Source: Tethya wilhelma (Eukaryota > Porifera > Demospongiae > Tethyida > Tethyidae). Taken from it: a stretch of 64,000 nucleotides of DNA. Position numbers and translations under genes: made by a program. The stretch lies in contig CAXIPT010000006.1 in NCBI GenBank assembly GCA_964030475.1, positions 195,297 through 259,296 on the forward strand, read 5' to 3'. Shown here piece by piece: positions 45,507-56,713 of the stretch. The notes beneath the pieces are model-generated. The model ran no database searches. It had not been told where the DNA came from and worked only from the letters and a program-made list of their open reading frames with translations. The first letter of the stretch is position 1. The number at the start of each line of letters is the position of its first letter.

Positions 45507-47962
45507 GCTCGTCTACAAGCAGGTTAGCTGTCAAAATTGATACAGACAAACTAAATAATAATAATCTTTTGTGATTTAACTCAATTATCATTGACCTTTG
45601 CACCCTCATCCACACCAGACTGTACGAGGTCCAAGACTCGTTGTTTTGCCTCAGGGGATATCAGGGGACCAAGATCTGCACCAGGCTGGTCCCCCGCATT
45701 GACCTAGAGATACCAATGAACAAAGATTAGTACATACATTGTATGCTAGCCTGTCTATATCACTGTCAGTCACAATGTTAAATTATTATCAGGCTGTATT
45801 TCTAGGAAGGTCCTATTGAGCTGGGATTGGTACCATTGTGATCAGTGTGAAGAGATCTTTTTTATTGCTAGATTTTAATTTTGATCAAAATCATCAAAAA
45901 TTAATGATTATAGACTTTTTTGGTCTAGTGCGATTTTTTGACAAAAAAATGGTCATTTTCTAAATTTCAAAAGAGACTATCATTTGAAAAATCTCCGTTC
46001 GAATTGATCACAATGTTGAAAGTCCCAGCTTCCAATGACCAACAGTTGGTGATTTAGAGCAGAAAATGTCATACGAAACTTAAGCATCAGTTTTCCAATT
46101 ACTAGAGCAGCTAACCAGAATGTTAAAATGCAACTCTGAACTGTAGATTTTCAATCAAAGACATCAAAACTATGTATCATCTGAAAGCTCTTTTCACAGT
46201 GAGCACACAATGGTACAAGTCCCATTGTTGTCTGAGCAACTCATCTTGTCTGGGTGTGCTCTAAATAGAGTACCTACCTTGAGTTGTCTCGCCTTCTCCA
46301 CGATCTCAGGGATCCAGTTCTTTGACTCGCCCACAAACACAGCAGTGGTGAGGGCCATGCAGCGTTGTCCTGCTGCTCCAAAGGCTGCCCCCACCAGCTG
46401 GTTGATGGTGTGCTCCTTGTTGGCATCGGGCAGGATCACACCGTGGTTCTTAGCTCCCTGGGGGGTGTGAGGGGGTGAGTGTGTGAGCATGTGAGGGTGT
46501 GAGGGTATCAGAGGTGGAAGAGAGATATTATAAGTATAGGTACAGCTCCTCCATTGGCCTAGTCTTGCTATCAAGCGAGGCTACAATTGCCCCCCCCCCC
46601 ACCACCTCAACTAACCATGTTGGACTGGACTCTCTTGCCGTTGGCTGTTCCCCTCTCATAGATGTACTTGCCCACACGATCAGAACCAACAAATGAGATG
46701 GCCTTGATGGCAGGACTGTCACACACAAAGTCAACAGCTGTGAGGGTGTGAGGGTGTGAGGGTGTGAGGGTGAGTGTATAAATGCAACTAAAGTAGTTTG
46801 CTATTTGAAAAATAAGTACACTGAGTTGGCAGTGCAATAGCACAGGATTGTCGTGCCAATAAGAGTTGGTTATACAAAATAGGACCAAAATGTAAATTGG
46901 TCATACCAAATAGAACCAAAAATGTAAGACCAAAAATTTTAAGTTGGTTATACCAAATAGTACCAAAAATGTAAGTCTGTCATACCAAAAATTGGTTATA
47001 CCAAATAATACCAAAAATGTAAGTTAGTCATATCAAAATGTAAATTAGTCGTACCACGTAGTACCAAAATGTAAGTTAGTCATACCAAGTAGTACCAAAA
47101 TGTAAGTTAGTCATACCAAGTAGTACCAAAAATGTAAGTTAGTCATACCAAATATTACCAAAATGTAAGTTAGTCATACCAACTAGTACCAAAATGTAAG
47201 TTAGTAATACGAAGTAGTACCAAAATATAAGTTTTACCTTCCTTCTGTCCGTGGATGATGTTCAAGACTCCATCAGGCACCCCAGCTTGTTTGGCTAGCT
47301 CAGTGAGCATCATGGCTGCCCCTGGGTCCTGTTCACTGGGTTTAAGGACAAAGGTATTGCCACATACCAGCGCCATGGGGAACATCTGGAGAGAGATAAT
47401 GATAAACATCTATGCTTTAGTAACTACCACATAGCGGATAAATTTGGCAAATTCCTATTTGGAAAGATTAGCAATTTAATTCCACACGCTGCATTGTTTA
47501 TATGCATGCACATGCGTATAAAAGTATTTGGCAATTTGAAGATCGAAGAATTAATTCTCCCCAAATTTACCGGTATAAACAACTGCACATGATTCAATCG
47601 GCCTTCAAACAAACATAGCACTAAACTAACTTTAGTAGCAACAATTAGAATGGATAAATTTTTCATTATCGTGTACAATATGAAAAAATTTCCACAAAAT
47701 TTCCCCCTCAACTTACCCACAGCGGGATCATAGCGGGGAAATTAAAGGGGCATACTCCTGCACACACCCCCAGGGGCTCTCGGTAGGTGTAGGTGTCCAT
47801 GTCCTTGGTGACGGAGCCGAGGGTCTCCCCGAGTTGGAGGCTGGTGATGGAGCAGGTGTGTTCCACCACTTGTAACCCTCGGAGGACATCTCCCTCCGCA
47901 TCAGGGAGGGTCTTGCCTTGTTCCAACGTCACGTTAGCTTTGAGGGGGTCCTTGAGAGGGGG

Positions 47963-48020
<58 letters not shown>

Positions 48021-48749
48021 ACTCTGACACATACACTGACTGTATTTTATACAATGTGAATGCCATTCAAAGAATGAATGCCTTCGATAATATCCATGTT
48101 CAGCAGTGAAGTACGCAACAATTTATCTGATGTAATTTCAATTAAAAACTCATTATTTCATTCTAAAAGTAACCAGAGTAACTACTATAGCTAGTAGTAC
48201 ATAGCTTTTATACCACTTTTGTTCAATATAATTTAAGTTCATTGACAAACAACACACATAATATGTGTACGTACACACACACATACACAACCACCCCTCT
48301 CACTCCCTCAACCCCTCACCATATTCTCCTTGATGAGCTCTCTCAATTGGAACATGACCTGCTGTCTAGACATGGAGCTCTTGTCTCTCCAAGCAGGGAA
48401 GGCTGCCTTGGCTGCCTCTACAGCTGCGTTCATCTCATCCTGAGTGGCACAGGGGACTCTGGACACCACCTCCTGAGTGGCTGGGTTGTAGTTGTTGATC
48501 CATTTATCAGTTTTGGACTCCACAAACTCGCCATTGATGAACAGCTTGACTGTGGGCTAGAGTAGATATATAGGTGACCTTTGAACCTAGGCACACACAT
48601 AATATGCTTGTAAAATAACTTACTGCATTACTGGAGCTCAGGCAACGAATACCCCAGGCAAATTTCTGTGTGAATGAGCACATAATATTCTCGTATCAGA
48701 CCTAACACAAGCATTTTACCTGATTCCTCGCCAGCAGTCTCAACGCCAT
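44511..48749 (-). CDS. ALDH6A1: ALDH6A1, methylmalonate-semialdehyde dehydrogenase, copy B (exons 1-11)
   Basis: CoA-acylating mitochondrial enzyme of valine and thymine breakdown. Exons: 48720-48749 ([10 protein letters not shown]), 48624-48665, 48320-48556 ([20 protein letters not shown]), 47717-47950 ([25 protein letters not shown]), 47238-47385 ([10 protein letters not shown]), 46616-46737 ([15 protein letters not shown]), 46278-46457 ([20 protein letters not shown] and catalytic GQRCMAL), 45596-45703, 45296-45454, 44848-44952 and 44511-44609 (ends GDMNFYGKQ). All junctions are GT-AG and in phase; with exon 12 of copy A the protein is about 520 residues, like the human enzyme. The N-terminus is basic and Ser/Ala-rich, consistent with a mitochondrial signal. 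Exon 12 is lost beyond the n at 44314. It is divergent from an ELOVL gene starting 267 bases away. Confidence 0.95.
45193..45290. repeat. 24-bp minisatellite in ALDH6A1 intron 9
   Basis: About four units of TCAAGTCACATGACTATCAC plus ATGA with small variations. Copy A (36140-36201) has fewer units. Confidence 0.8.
45455..45503. repeat. (GT)n microsatellite at the end of ALDH6A1 intron 8
   Basis: GT run abutting the exon 9 acceptor, so that on the coding strand (AC)n precedes the AG. Copy A has a shorter run at 36361-36387. Confidence 0.85.
45790..46090. repeat. Dispersed palindromic repeat in ALDH6A1 intron 7
   Basis: Copy of the family that includes TAGGAAGGTCCTATTGAGCT, TTGGTACCATTGTGATCAGT and, inverted, TTGATCACAATG. 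Other copies: about 17620-17990, 28080-28385, 38010-38170, 57905-58160, 63070-63365. Confidence 0.7.
46860..47235. repeat. Minisatellite in ALDH6A1 intron 5
   Basis: Ten or more units of roughly 30-36 bases built on GTAAGTTAGTCATACCAAGT and AGTACCAAAAT, with point differences and length variants. On the coding (minus) strand it reads as ACTTAC repeats. Confidence 0.85.
47951..48018. repeat. (GA)n microsatellite forming an ALDH6A1 polypyrimidine tract
   Basis: On the coding strand this is (CT)n running to CCCCTCTCAAG|GAC, the exon 4 acceptor. Confidence 0.85.
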
Positions 48750-49016
48750 TGTGTCAAGTTAATCTTGCTGGGTGTGTAGCGGGTGTGGTTTTCTTGTACA
48801 CGTGGCACTTACTGCGCATGCGCACAAAAGGTCGCGCGATGTGGGACGATCAACGCCCCCACACACAACCTGCACCCTGTACATGTACCAGGCACAAACA
48901 CAGGCACACAAAGGTGAAACTCCAATTGCCTTGAGAGGAGGGTGTGTACTCTACTAGCCGAGCTAGTTCTAAGCTGATATTGCGTGAGGTGAGAGTCAGA
49001 GAGAAGCTGTCCAAAG
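48750..49016. promoter_or_regulatory. ALDH6A1/ELOVL bidirectional promoter with NRF1 site, copy 1
   Basis: The 267 bases between divergent start codons contain a perfect NRF1 palindrome TGCGCATGCGCA at 48813-48824 and a CpG-rich patch (GGTCGCGCGATG). NRF1 drives many nuclear genes for mitochondrial proteins, in keeping with ALDH6A1; the assignment is by motif only. Confidence 0.6.
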
Positions 49017-49671
49017 ATGTCGGTCCTCGGCTACGTGTCCACTGAACTCAACAGACTGGAGAGTGGCTTCAGTATTGAAGTAAGTTGCAACCAGAGAGGA
49101 AATTATATCATTAACTGTACCTTTCATAAGTTCATGTCCTTAAGAATACACACACCCTTTGCCTATTTAGAATGCTATCCATCATTAAAAATTGGTATAA
49201 ATTGGCAAAGTTATTGTAAATTGCTTTCATAATTATAGCATCTAGCTGTAATAGTCTCGTATATCGCATACCAGACTCTTTCTGTGGAAAGAGATTCGCC
49301 CACGATACTAGCTCCATGTCCGTACGTGTATTACATGTTTGTCAACAAGAAATGTCACAAACTGTTACGCATTTTTTTTTTAGTTAAAAATGAACAGCAC
49401 TTAGATAGTGACACAGTTCCTTTAGCATAAATTGTTTCAAACATTCACTCAATATCTCTTTCTGTTCTCAGAACTCTCTGGAGTGGATGTCCACCCACTG
49501 GCAGTGGTCCCTCTACATCAGTGCGGTCTACGTCATCCTGGTCTTCTCAGGAAGGAAGGTCATGGAGGGCAGAGAACCCTTTGACCTTCGAACCCCTCTC
49601 GTCATGTGGAACGCTGGGCTAGCAGTGTTTAGTTTCATCGGCATGACGGCAGTGTTCCCCCGTCTCATAAG
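49017..49671 (+). CDS. ELOVL6-like elongase exons 1-2, copy 1 (cut by assembly joint)
   Basis: Exon 1 (49017-49079) [20 protein letters not shown]; exon 2 (49472-49671) [29 protein letters not shown] and the membrane span [20 protein letters not shown]. The donor GTATGGGTG leads into a GT microsatellite that ends at the n at 49730. Downstream catalytic exons are missing from this copy. It is almost identical to 50875-51821. Confidence 0.85.
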
Positions 49672-49679
49672 GTATGGGT

Positions 49680-49682
49680 GTG

Positions 49683-49729
<47 letters not shown>

Positions 49730-49730
49730 N
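49680..49730. repeat. (GT)n microsatellite ending at an n joint
   Basis: Lies just inside ELOVL intron 2. The second copy at 51830-51910 has the same repeat with GTGAG variants and continues normally. Confidence 0.9.
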
Positions 49731-49888
49731 ACAAGGAGGTGTTCTTTGATCGCGGCGTATACTTTCTCTTGAGAGATGGTGAGTTATTTCAGTGGTAGTT
49801 GGTAGCTACTATAATCACAGATCAGATGTGTTCCTGTCAGTAGCTACACACACACAGATAGCTTATAATCAGATCTGGTGATCTCTAC
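49731..49888. repeat. Copy of the 3449-3606 segment
   Basis: Identical to 3450-3606 from the n to GATCTCTAC, after which the sequence becomes ALDH6A1 intron 3 (homologous to 48025 onward). Confidence 0.7.
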
Positions 49889-50183
49889 ACACACAATACA
49901 CTGACTGTATTTATACTATGTGAATGCCATTCAAAGAATGAATGCCTTCGATAATATCCATGTTCAGCAGTGAAGTACGCAACAATTTATCAGATGTAAT
50001 TTCAATTAAAAACTCATTAAAAAGTAACTAGAGTAGCTTCTATGGCAGGTAGTACATAGCTTTTATACCACTATTGTTTAATATAATTTAAGTTCATTGA
50101 CAAACAACACACATATATGTGTACGTACACACACACATACGCACACACACACTACCACCCCTCTCACCCCCTCAACCCCTCAC

Positions 50184-50617
50184 CATATTCTCCTTGATGA
50201 GCTCTCTCAATTGAAACATGACCTGCTGTCTGGACATGGAGCTCTTGTCTCTCCAAGCTGGGAAGGCTGCCTTGGCTGCCTCTACAGCTGCGTTCATCTC
50301 ATCCTGAGTAGCACAGGGAACCCTGGACACCACCTCCTGAGTGGCAGGGTTGTAGTTGTTGATCCATTTGTCAGTTTTGGACTCCACAAATTCACCATTG
50401 ATGAACAGCTTGACTGTGGGCTATAATAATATACAGGTGACCTTTGAACCTAGACACACACACATACACTAAGTCTTGTAAAATAACTTACTGCATTGCT
50501 GGAGCTCAGGCAACGAATACCCCAGGCAAATTTCTGTGTGAATGAGCGCATAAAATTCTCGTATCAGACCTAACACAAGCATTTTACCTGATTTCTCGCC
50601 AGCAGTCTCAACGCCAT
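50184..50617 (-). CDS. ALDH6A1: ALDH6A1 exons 1-3, copy C
   Basis: Exon 1 50588-50617 ([10 protein letters not shown]), exon 2 50492-50533 ([14 protein letters not shown]), exon 3 50184-50420 ([20 protein letters not shown] to LIKENM). Protein sequence is the same as copy B over these exons, while introns differ by small indels. Exon 4 is not reached because of the joint at 49730. Most simply the second haplotype of the ALDH6A1 5' end. Confidence 0.9.
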
Positions 50618-50874
50618 TGTGTTGTAATCTTGCTGGGTGTGTAGCAGGTGTGGTTTTCTTGTACACGTGGCACTTACTGCGCACGCGCACAAAAGGTCGC
50701 GCGATGTGGGACGATCAACGCCCCCACACAACATGCACCCTGCACTAGGCACAAACAGCACACAAAGGTGAAACTCCAATAATTTGCCTGGAGACGAGGG
50801 TGTGTACTCTACTAGCCTAGCTAGTTCTAAGCTGATATTGCGTGAGGTGAGAGTCTGAGAGAAACTATCCAAAG
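50618..50874. promoter_or_regulatory. ALDH6A1/ELOVL bidirectional promoter, copy 2
   Basis: Same layout as 48750-49016. The NRF1-like site at 50678-50689 is TGCGCACGCGCA, a one-base change from the palindrome that still fits YGCGCAYGCGCR. Confidence 0.6.
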
Positions 50875-51839
50875 ATGTCGGTCCTCGGGTACGTGTCCAC
50901 TGAACTGAACAGACTGGAGAGTGGGTTCAGTATTGAAGTAAGTTGCAACCAGAGAGGAAATTATATCATAAACTGTCCCTTTCATAAGTTCATATCCTTC
51001 TGTTCAAGTTGGGATTAAAATACACACACCCTTTGCCTATTTAAAATACTATAATCCATCATTAAAAATTGGTATAAATTGTCACAGTAATAATTATTAA
51101 TTAGCTTTCATAATTATATATAGCATCTAGCTAAAATAGTCTCGCAGACCAGACTCTTTCTGCAGAAAGAGGCTTGCCCACGAGACTATAGCTATAAGAT
51201 GCCTGGCCTCATTCCCAGGCTCCTTCTTCACGAATATTTTCTTCGAAAGCCGTGGAATGGTGTTATAAGATGCCCATAGCAAATTATTAGAGTGTATATC
51301 AACCACAGATCTATGTATTAATGGAGCTGTGTCACTATAATTATAAGCGCTGTTTTGTTCCAAAAAATAAAATGCATGATGCTTTATGACATTCTATGAC
51401 CTTTTGTGATGTTTTTGGTTTTGTTTCTAGTGCAATCTGTGTACCACGTCTGGATACTAGCTCCATGTACGTGCGTATATTGCACGTTTAACAACAAAAA
51501 ATGTCACAAAACGTCACGTATTTTATTTTTGGTAACAAAACAGCACTTATATAGTGACACAGTTACTTTAACATAAACTAATTATTTCAAACACTCACTC
51601 AATATCTCTTCCTGTTGCCAGAACTCCCTGGAGTGGATGTCCACCCACTGGCAGTGGTCCCTCTACATCAGTGCGGTCTACGTCATCCTGGTCTTCTCTG
51701 GAAGGAAGCTCATGGAGGGGAGAGAACCCTTTGACCTTCGAACCCCTCTCGTCATGTGGAATGCTGGGCTCGCAGTGTTTAGTTTCATCGGCATGACGGC
51801 AGTGTTCCCCCGTCTCATAAGGTATGGGTGTGAGGGTGT

Positions 51840-51891
<52 letters not shown>

Positions 51892-54631
51892 GTGTGTGTG
51901 TGTGTGGGTATATGTGGGTGTGTGGGTGTGTGCAACTGTACCTATTTACGTATAAGTACGGTAGACTGTCCATTGACACGATACAAAATGTTTGTGCTTA
52001 TAAACTCTCAGAGAAAGAAAGCTACTATTTCTAGAATCACAAAATTCAAGAGCTAGCTGCATGATATATACTTAATGAAGCAGTCATGTGATGAAATTCA
52101 CTCTTGCCTTGTTTCCTTACTTTTACTGCCCATTCCTACACTACTCATTTTTTAAGCCTCGGCACGTGCAAAGCATGTGCAGAGGATTATGGTAGTTGTT
52201 TTGTCTGTCTGTTCAATCGAAATCTCAAGAAAGGCAGCTCTAGCGACAGAATTGATGGTACTTAATGTTGAATGATCTTGTAGAAATATTTTTTTTCGCT
52301 GTCCAAAATGCTGTGGTTGCTGAGATTGAGATTTTTGTGCTTCTTTGAGCGCTCAGCTTCAAGACCACACCTATTAATCTGGTGTGCGTTTTCTAGAATC
52401 AGTGCTGAAATTTAGATGGTTCACGACGCTGCTATTGCTGTTGGTCAGTGGTGCTTGACAAGGGCAGGCCTGATTACTATGTAAGCATATAGATGAATTA
52501 GCATGTATGATTTTTTTAGTGTGTTCAGCTAGCTAAGCTCTGATTATTCACTGCCGTAGTCTAGCTAGACCTTTGACTGCTCAATAGCTATCTGACGGAG
52601 ACAACAGCTGAACATTCCATTCCAGTGCTTAATAGATAAATACCTATGAGTGCGGATGGTATAGCTTCCAAGCATGCCTCATCTGGTTCACGTTGCTACG
52701 AATAAACTGACATACAGCGGAGAAGCCAAGGGAATAGCCTATGGTCACATATGTAGCAATGAGTCAGGATGAGCAACTATGAATATCGAAGCCACTACTT
52801 CGTCAGAGAGCTATCAAAGTATGTGGCTTACCTTGGCCTAGTTGGATTAGTTGATGCACTCGTACAATTAGCTATGATACATTCTGTCTTTTACACAGCC
52901 TATGCATATAAGTGTGCCGAGGCTTGTCCACCATCGGTGCCTTCATTATCAAAGTTTTACTACTTGTGGTGAAAAGCAGTCTTGCAAGTCAGACTCTCTG
53001 CAAATACTCTCCTATTTTTGCTGATCGGAAGCCAGACTACGTATATAGCTAGCGAAAAGGGATGGATATTGTCTGTATACATAGCCTAAGGTAAACCAGA
53101 GAGGGGGGGGGGGGGGTACCAGAAGATATTTTGGTGATTCTGTTAAAGCACTCTGAAATAAGATTTTCCAGTAGTGATACAATATCAAAGTTGGTCTTTC
53201 AAGATTGTGGCATTCCAATGTGTGATGGTGTGATGGTGTGTGGGTGTGATGGTGTGTGCATGAGTGTGTGGGTGTGACGGTGTGTGCATGAATGTGTGGG
53301 TGTGTGAGTGCAAATATACTAATTATTTCACCAAAGCCCCCTCACACCCTCACACCCTCACACCCTCACACACTCACATGTAGTGCCATCCTCCAAGGTC
53401 TTCCCTATAGCGTCTGCTACACAGACTCCTTCTCAAGTCCCCCCCTTGCCATCTGGGGGTGGATATATACGCTCTCTAAAATTGCTGAGCTCGGCGATAC
53501 TGCCTTTATCGTCCTACGAAAGAGACCACTCCCCTTTTTACACTGGTATCACCACGTCACCGTCTTTATGTTCACATGGTACTCAGTCACAAGTAAGTCA
53601 ATGATGTCATGATGGTGTCATGTACATTATAGTGATGTCATCAAACATGAAAATTGCTCGAATTACTTAACATAATGGCAGCCTTTTCTCTGTATACCGT
53701 ATAGCGGGAAATTTTCGTGGGGGAAAATTTTTGCGTTTTCGTCTTGAATAGAAATTCGCGGGGAAAATTTTCGTGGATTGCGTCTCAACTATACGTGACG
53801 ACCACATACCTCACAAATTTCGTGGGGGGAAATTTTCGCGGAAAGCTGCCAAACCGCGAAATTCGCAAAAATTTTCCCCCACGAAAATTTCCCGCTATAC
53901 GGTATATTGCTTGCAACTTTAGAATTTGAAAGCAACACCATAATATAATTATAGGCTTCTAATTCAATACTAACCCAGCTATAAATAAAATCATAATAAT
54001 TTTATAATTGAAAGACCTATATAGCTACAGGCTTTGAATCCCAGTTAGATATCAAGAATCTGATATATATTTTTATCAAGACTGAAGTCTCATGCATGAC
54101 ATTGAACTGCATAATTATGGTGCTTAATTAGTTACTGGTTGAATGTATTCACAGCTTTACTGATAGTCAGATTAAAAATTATGACTGTGAACTTTGCTAC
54201 CAACAATGCAGCGAGTTTATTGTTAAGTTTTAACAATGCTCATCTCCTGATTCTGTTATTCACGACTCTCTCTCTCTTTCTCTCTCTCTTACACAACAGG
54301 TCGTATGGCCATCATCCACTGGTTCGGAGGCATCAACTACTTGGTGCACACACTCATGTATTCCTACTACTTCATCATAGCCTCGGGCAGGAAGCTTCCT
54401 GCGGTCTGTGCCAAACTCATCACCATACTTCAGCTGTCTCAGATGTTTGTAGCGATCTTTGCCACTCTAGGCAGTGCTTGGATGGTGTACGTTAGAAACG
54501 AGGGATGTCGATTTGACTACAATGTGTTCTACGCCACCATTGCTATGTATGTGTCGTATGCCATACTCTTCACGAACTACTTTTACCAGCGATATGTGAG
54601 GGGGAAACATCGCCGGGCAAAACAGGAGTAG
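50875..54631 (+). CDS. ELOVL6-like very-long-chain fatty acid elongase, complete
   Basis: Four exons: 50875-50937, 51622-51821, 53384-53592 and 54300-54631, all GT-AG and in phase, giving about 267 residues, the size of ELOVL6/ELOVL3. These ER multi-span enzymes condense malonyl-CoA with acyl-CoA, the first step of elongation. Exon 3 has [20 protein letters not shown] and the catalytic HWYHH box. Exon 4 has [20 protein letters not shown], the family's N-x-x-x-H-x-x-M-Y-x-Y-Y motif, and a basic tail [10 protein letters not shown], a likely ER-retention end. Intron 2 carries a transposon-like insert, intron 3 a MITE. It is followed at once by a second set of terminal exons. Confidence 0.93.
52156..52926. 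mobile_element. Non-autonomous DNA transposon candidate in ELOVL intron 2
   Basis: AAGCCTCGGCAC at 52156 returns inverted as GTGCCGAGGCTT near 52926. The 770-base interior has no long ORF with transposase motifs. Short terminal repeats only, so the call is tentative. Confidence 0.5.
53341..53383 (+). repeat. CTCACACC repeats before the ELOVL exon 3 acceptor
   Basis: Tandem CACACCCTCA units run to the acceptor ATGTAG. The same pyrimidine-rich 10-mer type precedes acceptors at 55037 (ELOVL second set), 46737 and 46457 (ALDH6A1) and 56592 (BBOF1). Confidence 0.7.
53695..53904. mobile_element. MITE with TACCGTATAGCGGGAAATTT ends in ELOVL intron 3
   Basis: Almost perfect 38-base inverted ends (TACCGTATAGCGGGAAATTT at 53695, AAATTTCCCGCTATACGGTA ending at 53904), flanked by TA. 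Same family as 37637-37846. Confidence 0.9.
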
Positions 54632-55036
54632 AAGAGTGATTATTATTGTGGGCAACAGTTTTATTTATTATTTTGATAGGAGATCGACTTAAAAATTAAC
54701 TCAATTTGAAATTAATTTATTTTGTTTTTTTTTAAGATTTGTATAATTAATTTTTATAGACAGAATTTTAGGAAATGTTTATTATTATTTTTGTGTGATA
54801 TAAAAAAAGTTTGGTCATTGACTTTAGTTGAAAGTGAAACTATTAACGCTTGCAATGAACACTAGCGCAATTTAACACAAATTGGTAATTAATGGCAGGG
54901 GTTACTCAAATAATTATCCATTATACGTGGTAACAATGATTATATAATTTATAGAATAATTATTAAGGAAATCACTTATACATGTTTCTCTCTCTCACAT
55001 ACCCCCTCATCCCCTCACACCCTCACCCCCTCACAG

Positions 55037-55589
55037 TGCTATCCTATCAGACGGTGTCCACTACACCTGCTGCTACTCCGAGACGGTCCACATCTCCAGT
55101 GTGGGACTGTGGGGGTGGCTGTTCGCCATCTCCAAGGTGATGGAGCTGGGGGACACACTCTTCATCATCCTGAGGAAGAAGAAGCTGCCATTCCTCCACT
55201 GGTACCATCACATCACCGTGTTGGTGTATACTTGGTATGCCATAGCAGGAGGTGAGATGATTGGTCGATTGATTGATTTATTGATTGAAAAAATTTGGAA
55301 ATGTAATGAGGGTCACAGGAATTGCTAAATCATAAAAAAAAAAAAGAAAGCAAACAAGATGAAATTATATATAACTGCTCAGAGTGTGTACAGAATTCTT
55401 TCTGTGGTCAAAATGAGGGACTTGACATGGCAAAAGAGCAATACATGCAGCCCACAGAAGGGTTCTGTACACAATCTAAGATTCTAAAGGATTCTTTACA
55501 CAGCCATTCCATCTTGTTTGCTTTCTTTTTACAATTATTTTTAGCCATTATTGCATTTCCAGTGTTATTATGTACTTTAATTAATTTAT

Positions 55590-55638
<49 letters not shown>

Positions 55639-55963
55639 AGTGCCCACAGCTCTAACAGTCTGGTTCTGCTCCATGAACTACCTCATCCACAGTATCATGT
55701 ACACCTACTACACTCTCATAGCAGCAAGATGGCGCCTCCCTGCCCGACTACCTCAGCTCATCACAGCTCTACAACTATCACAGATGTTCATCGGCATGTA
55801 CGTCAACACGGTTTCCATGGTAACAACGTATCAGGGAGAACCGTGCTTGTTCAGTTGGAACAACTTCTACTTTGCCACAGCCTTGTACACCTCCTACGCA
55901 ATACTGTTTATGAACTATTTCTACCAGAGATACCTAGCTGGAGGCAAGGCCAAGGCACTGTAA
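55037..55963 (+). CDS. ELOVL6-like elongase, second set of terminal exons
   Basis: Exon 55037-55251 encodes SAILSDGVHYTCCYSETVHI, ELGDTLFIILRKKKLPFLHW (HWYHH box); exon 55641-55963 encodes CSMNYLIHSIMYTYYTLIAA to YFYQRYLAGGKAKAL and TAA. Its first exon begins in the same phase as exon 3 of the upstream gene, and no separate exons 1-2 are found for it between 54632 and 55036. So it is either a tandem paralogue that lost its 5' exons or an alternative 3' end spliced to exons 1-2 at 50875/51622. Protein identity to the first set is moderate, so the duplication is old. Confidence 0.85.
55590..55637 (+). repeat. (CT)n microsatellite forming the polypyrimidine tract
   Basis: CT run ending in CTCCCAG directly at the acceptor of the last ELOVL exon. 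Confidence 0.9.
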
Positions 55964-56357
55964 CAGGAGGAGAGAAGAGAAAATGAATTTTTTTTTTTTA
56001 ATCTTGCATTAATTTATTGATGATGATTTTTAAAAGGTCTTTTTGATATTAAAATTTTTAATTTTTATTTTTCAATTCAACCAATTAATTCCAATGCTAA
56101 TATAATATAGGTGGAGCAAAGAACACGCACACTTATATCACAATGACATAATTTATACAGAATTTTTTATTATTATACATTAGGCAAAACACAGAACAGA
56201 TTAATGTTTATGAAACATTTTTGAGATCTTTTAATATACACACCTGTTTCTATTTATGACCAATGGAATAAAAAATAATTTGATGACTTTTATAAGAATT
56301 ATTTATGCCTGAAGATGTACAAGTGTGTTATGCATGAAATATAATACTGATAAAGAA
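55964..56357. other. Convergent 3' ends of ELOVL and BBOF1
   Basis: AT-rich spacer between convergent genes; no ORF of note. Confidence 0.5.
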
Positions 56358-56652
56358 TCATGTGATCTGGTGTGCCACACCCCCTTCTCCGCTCACAGGT
56401 GGTTGTGTAACAAATACAGGTTCAGTGTCACTTTTGTTGTTAGTGTGGGGTGGGAGTGTGAGGCTGTGAGGCTGTGATGGTGTGAGGGTGTGTGAGGAGT
56501 TCATCCGAGCAAAAAGAAGTCTCAAAACTTGTTCTTTTTGTTCCCAAGTCAAATCTCCAATGTCCACACTAGCAGCTCCACTGATGGTGTCCCTGGGAGG
56601 GTGTGTGTGATGGTGTGATGGTGTGAGGGTGTGATGGTGTGATGGTGTGTGT

Positions 56653-56713
<61 letters not shown>

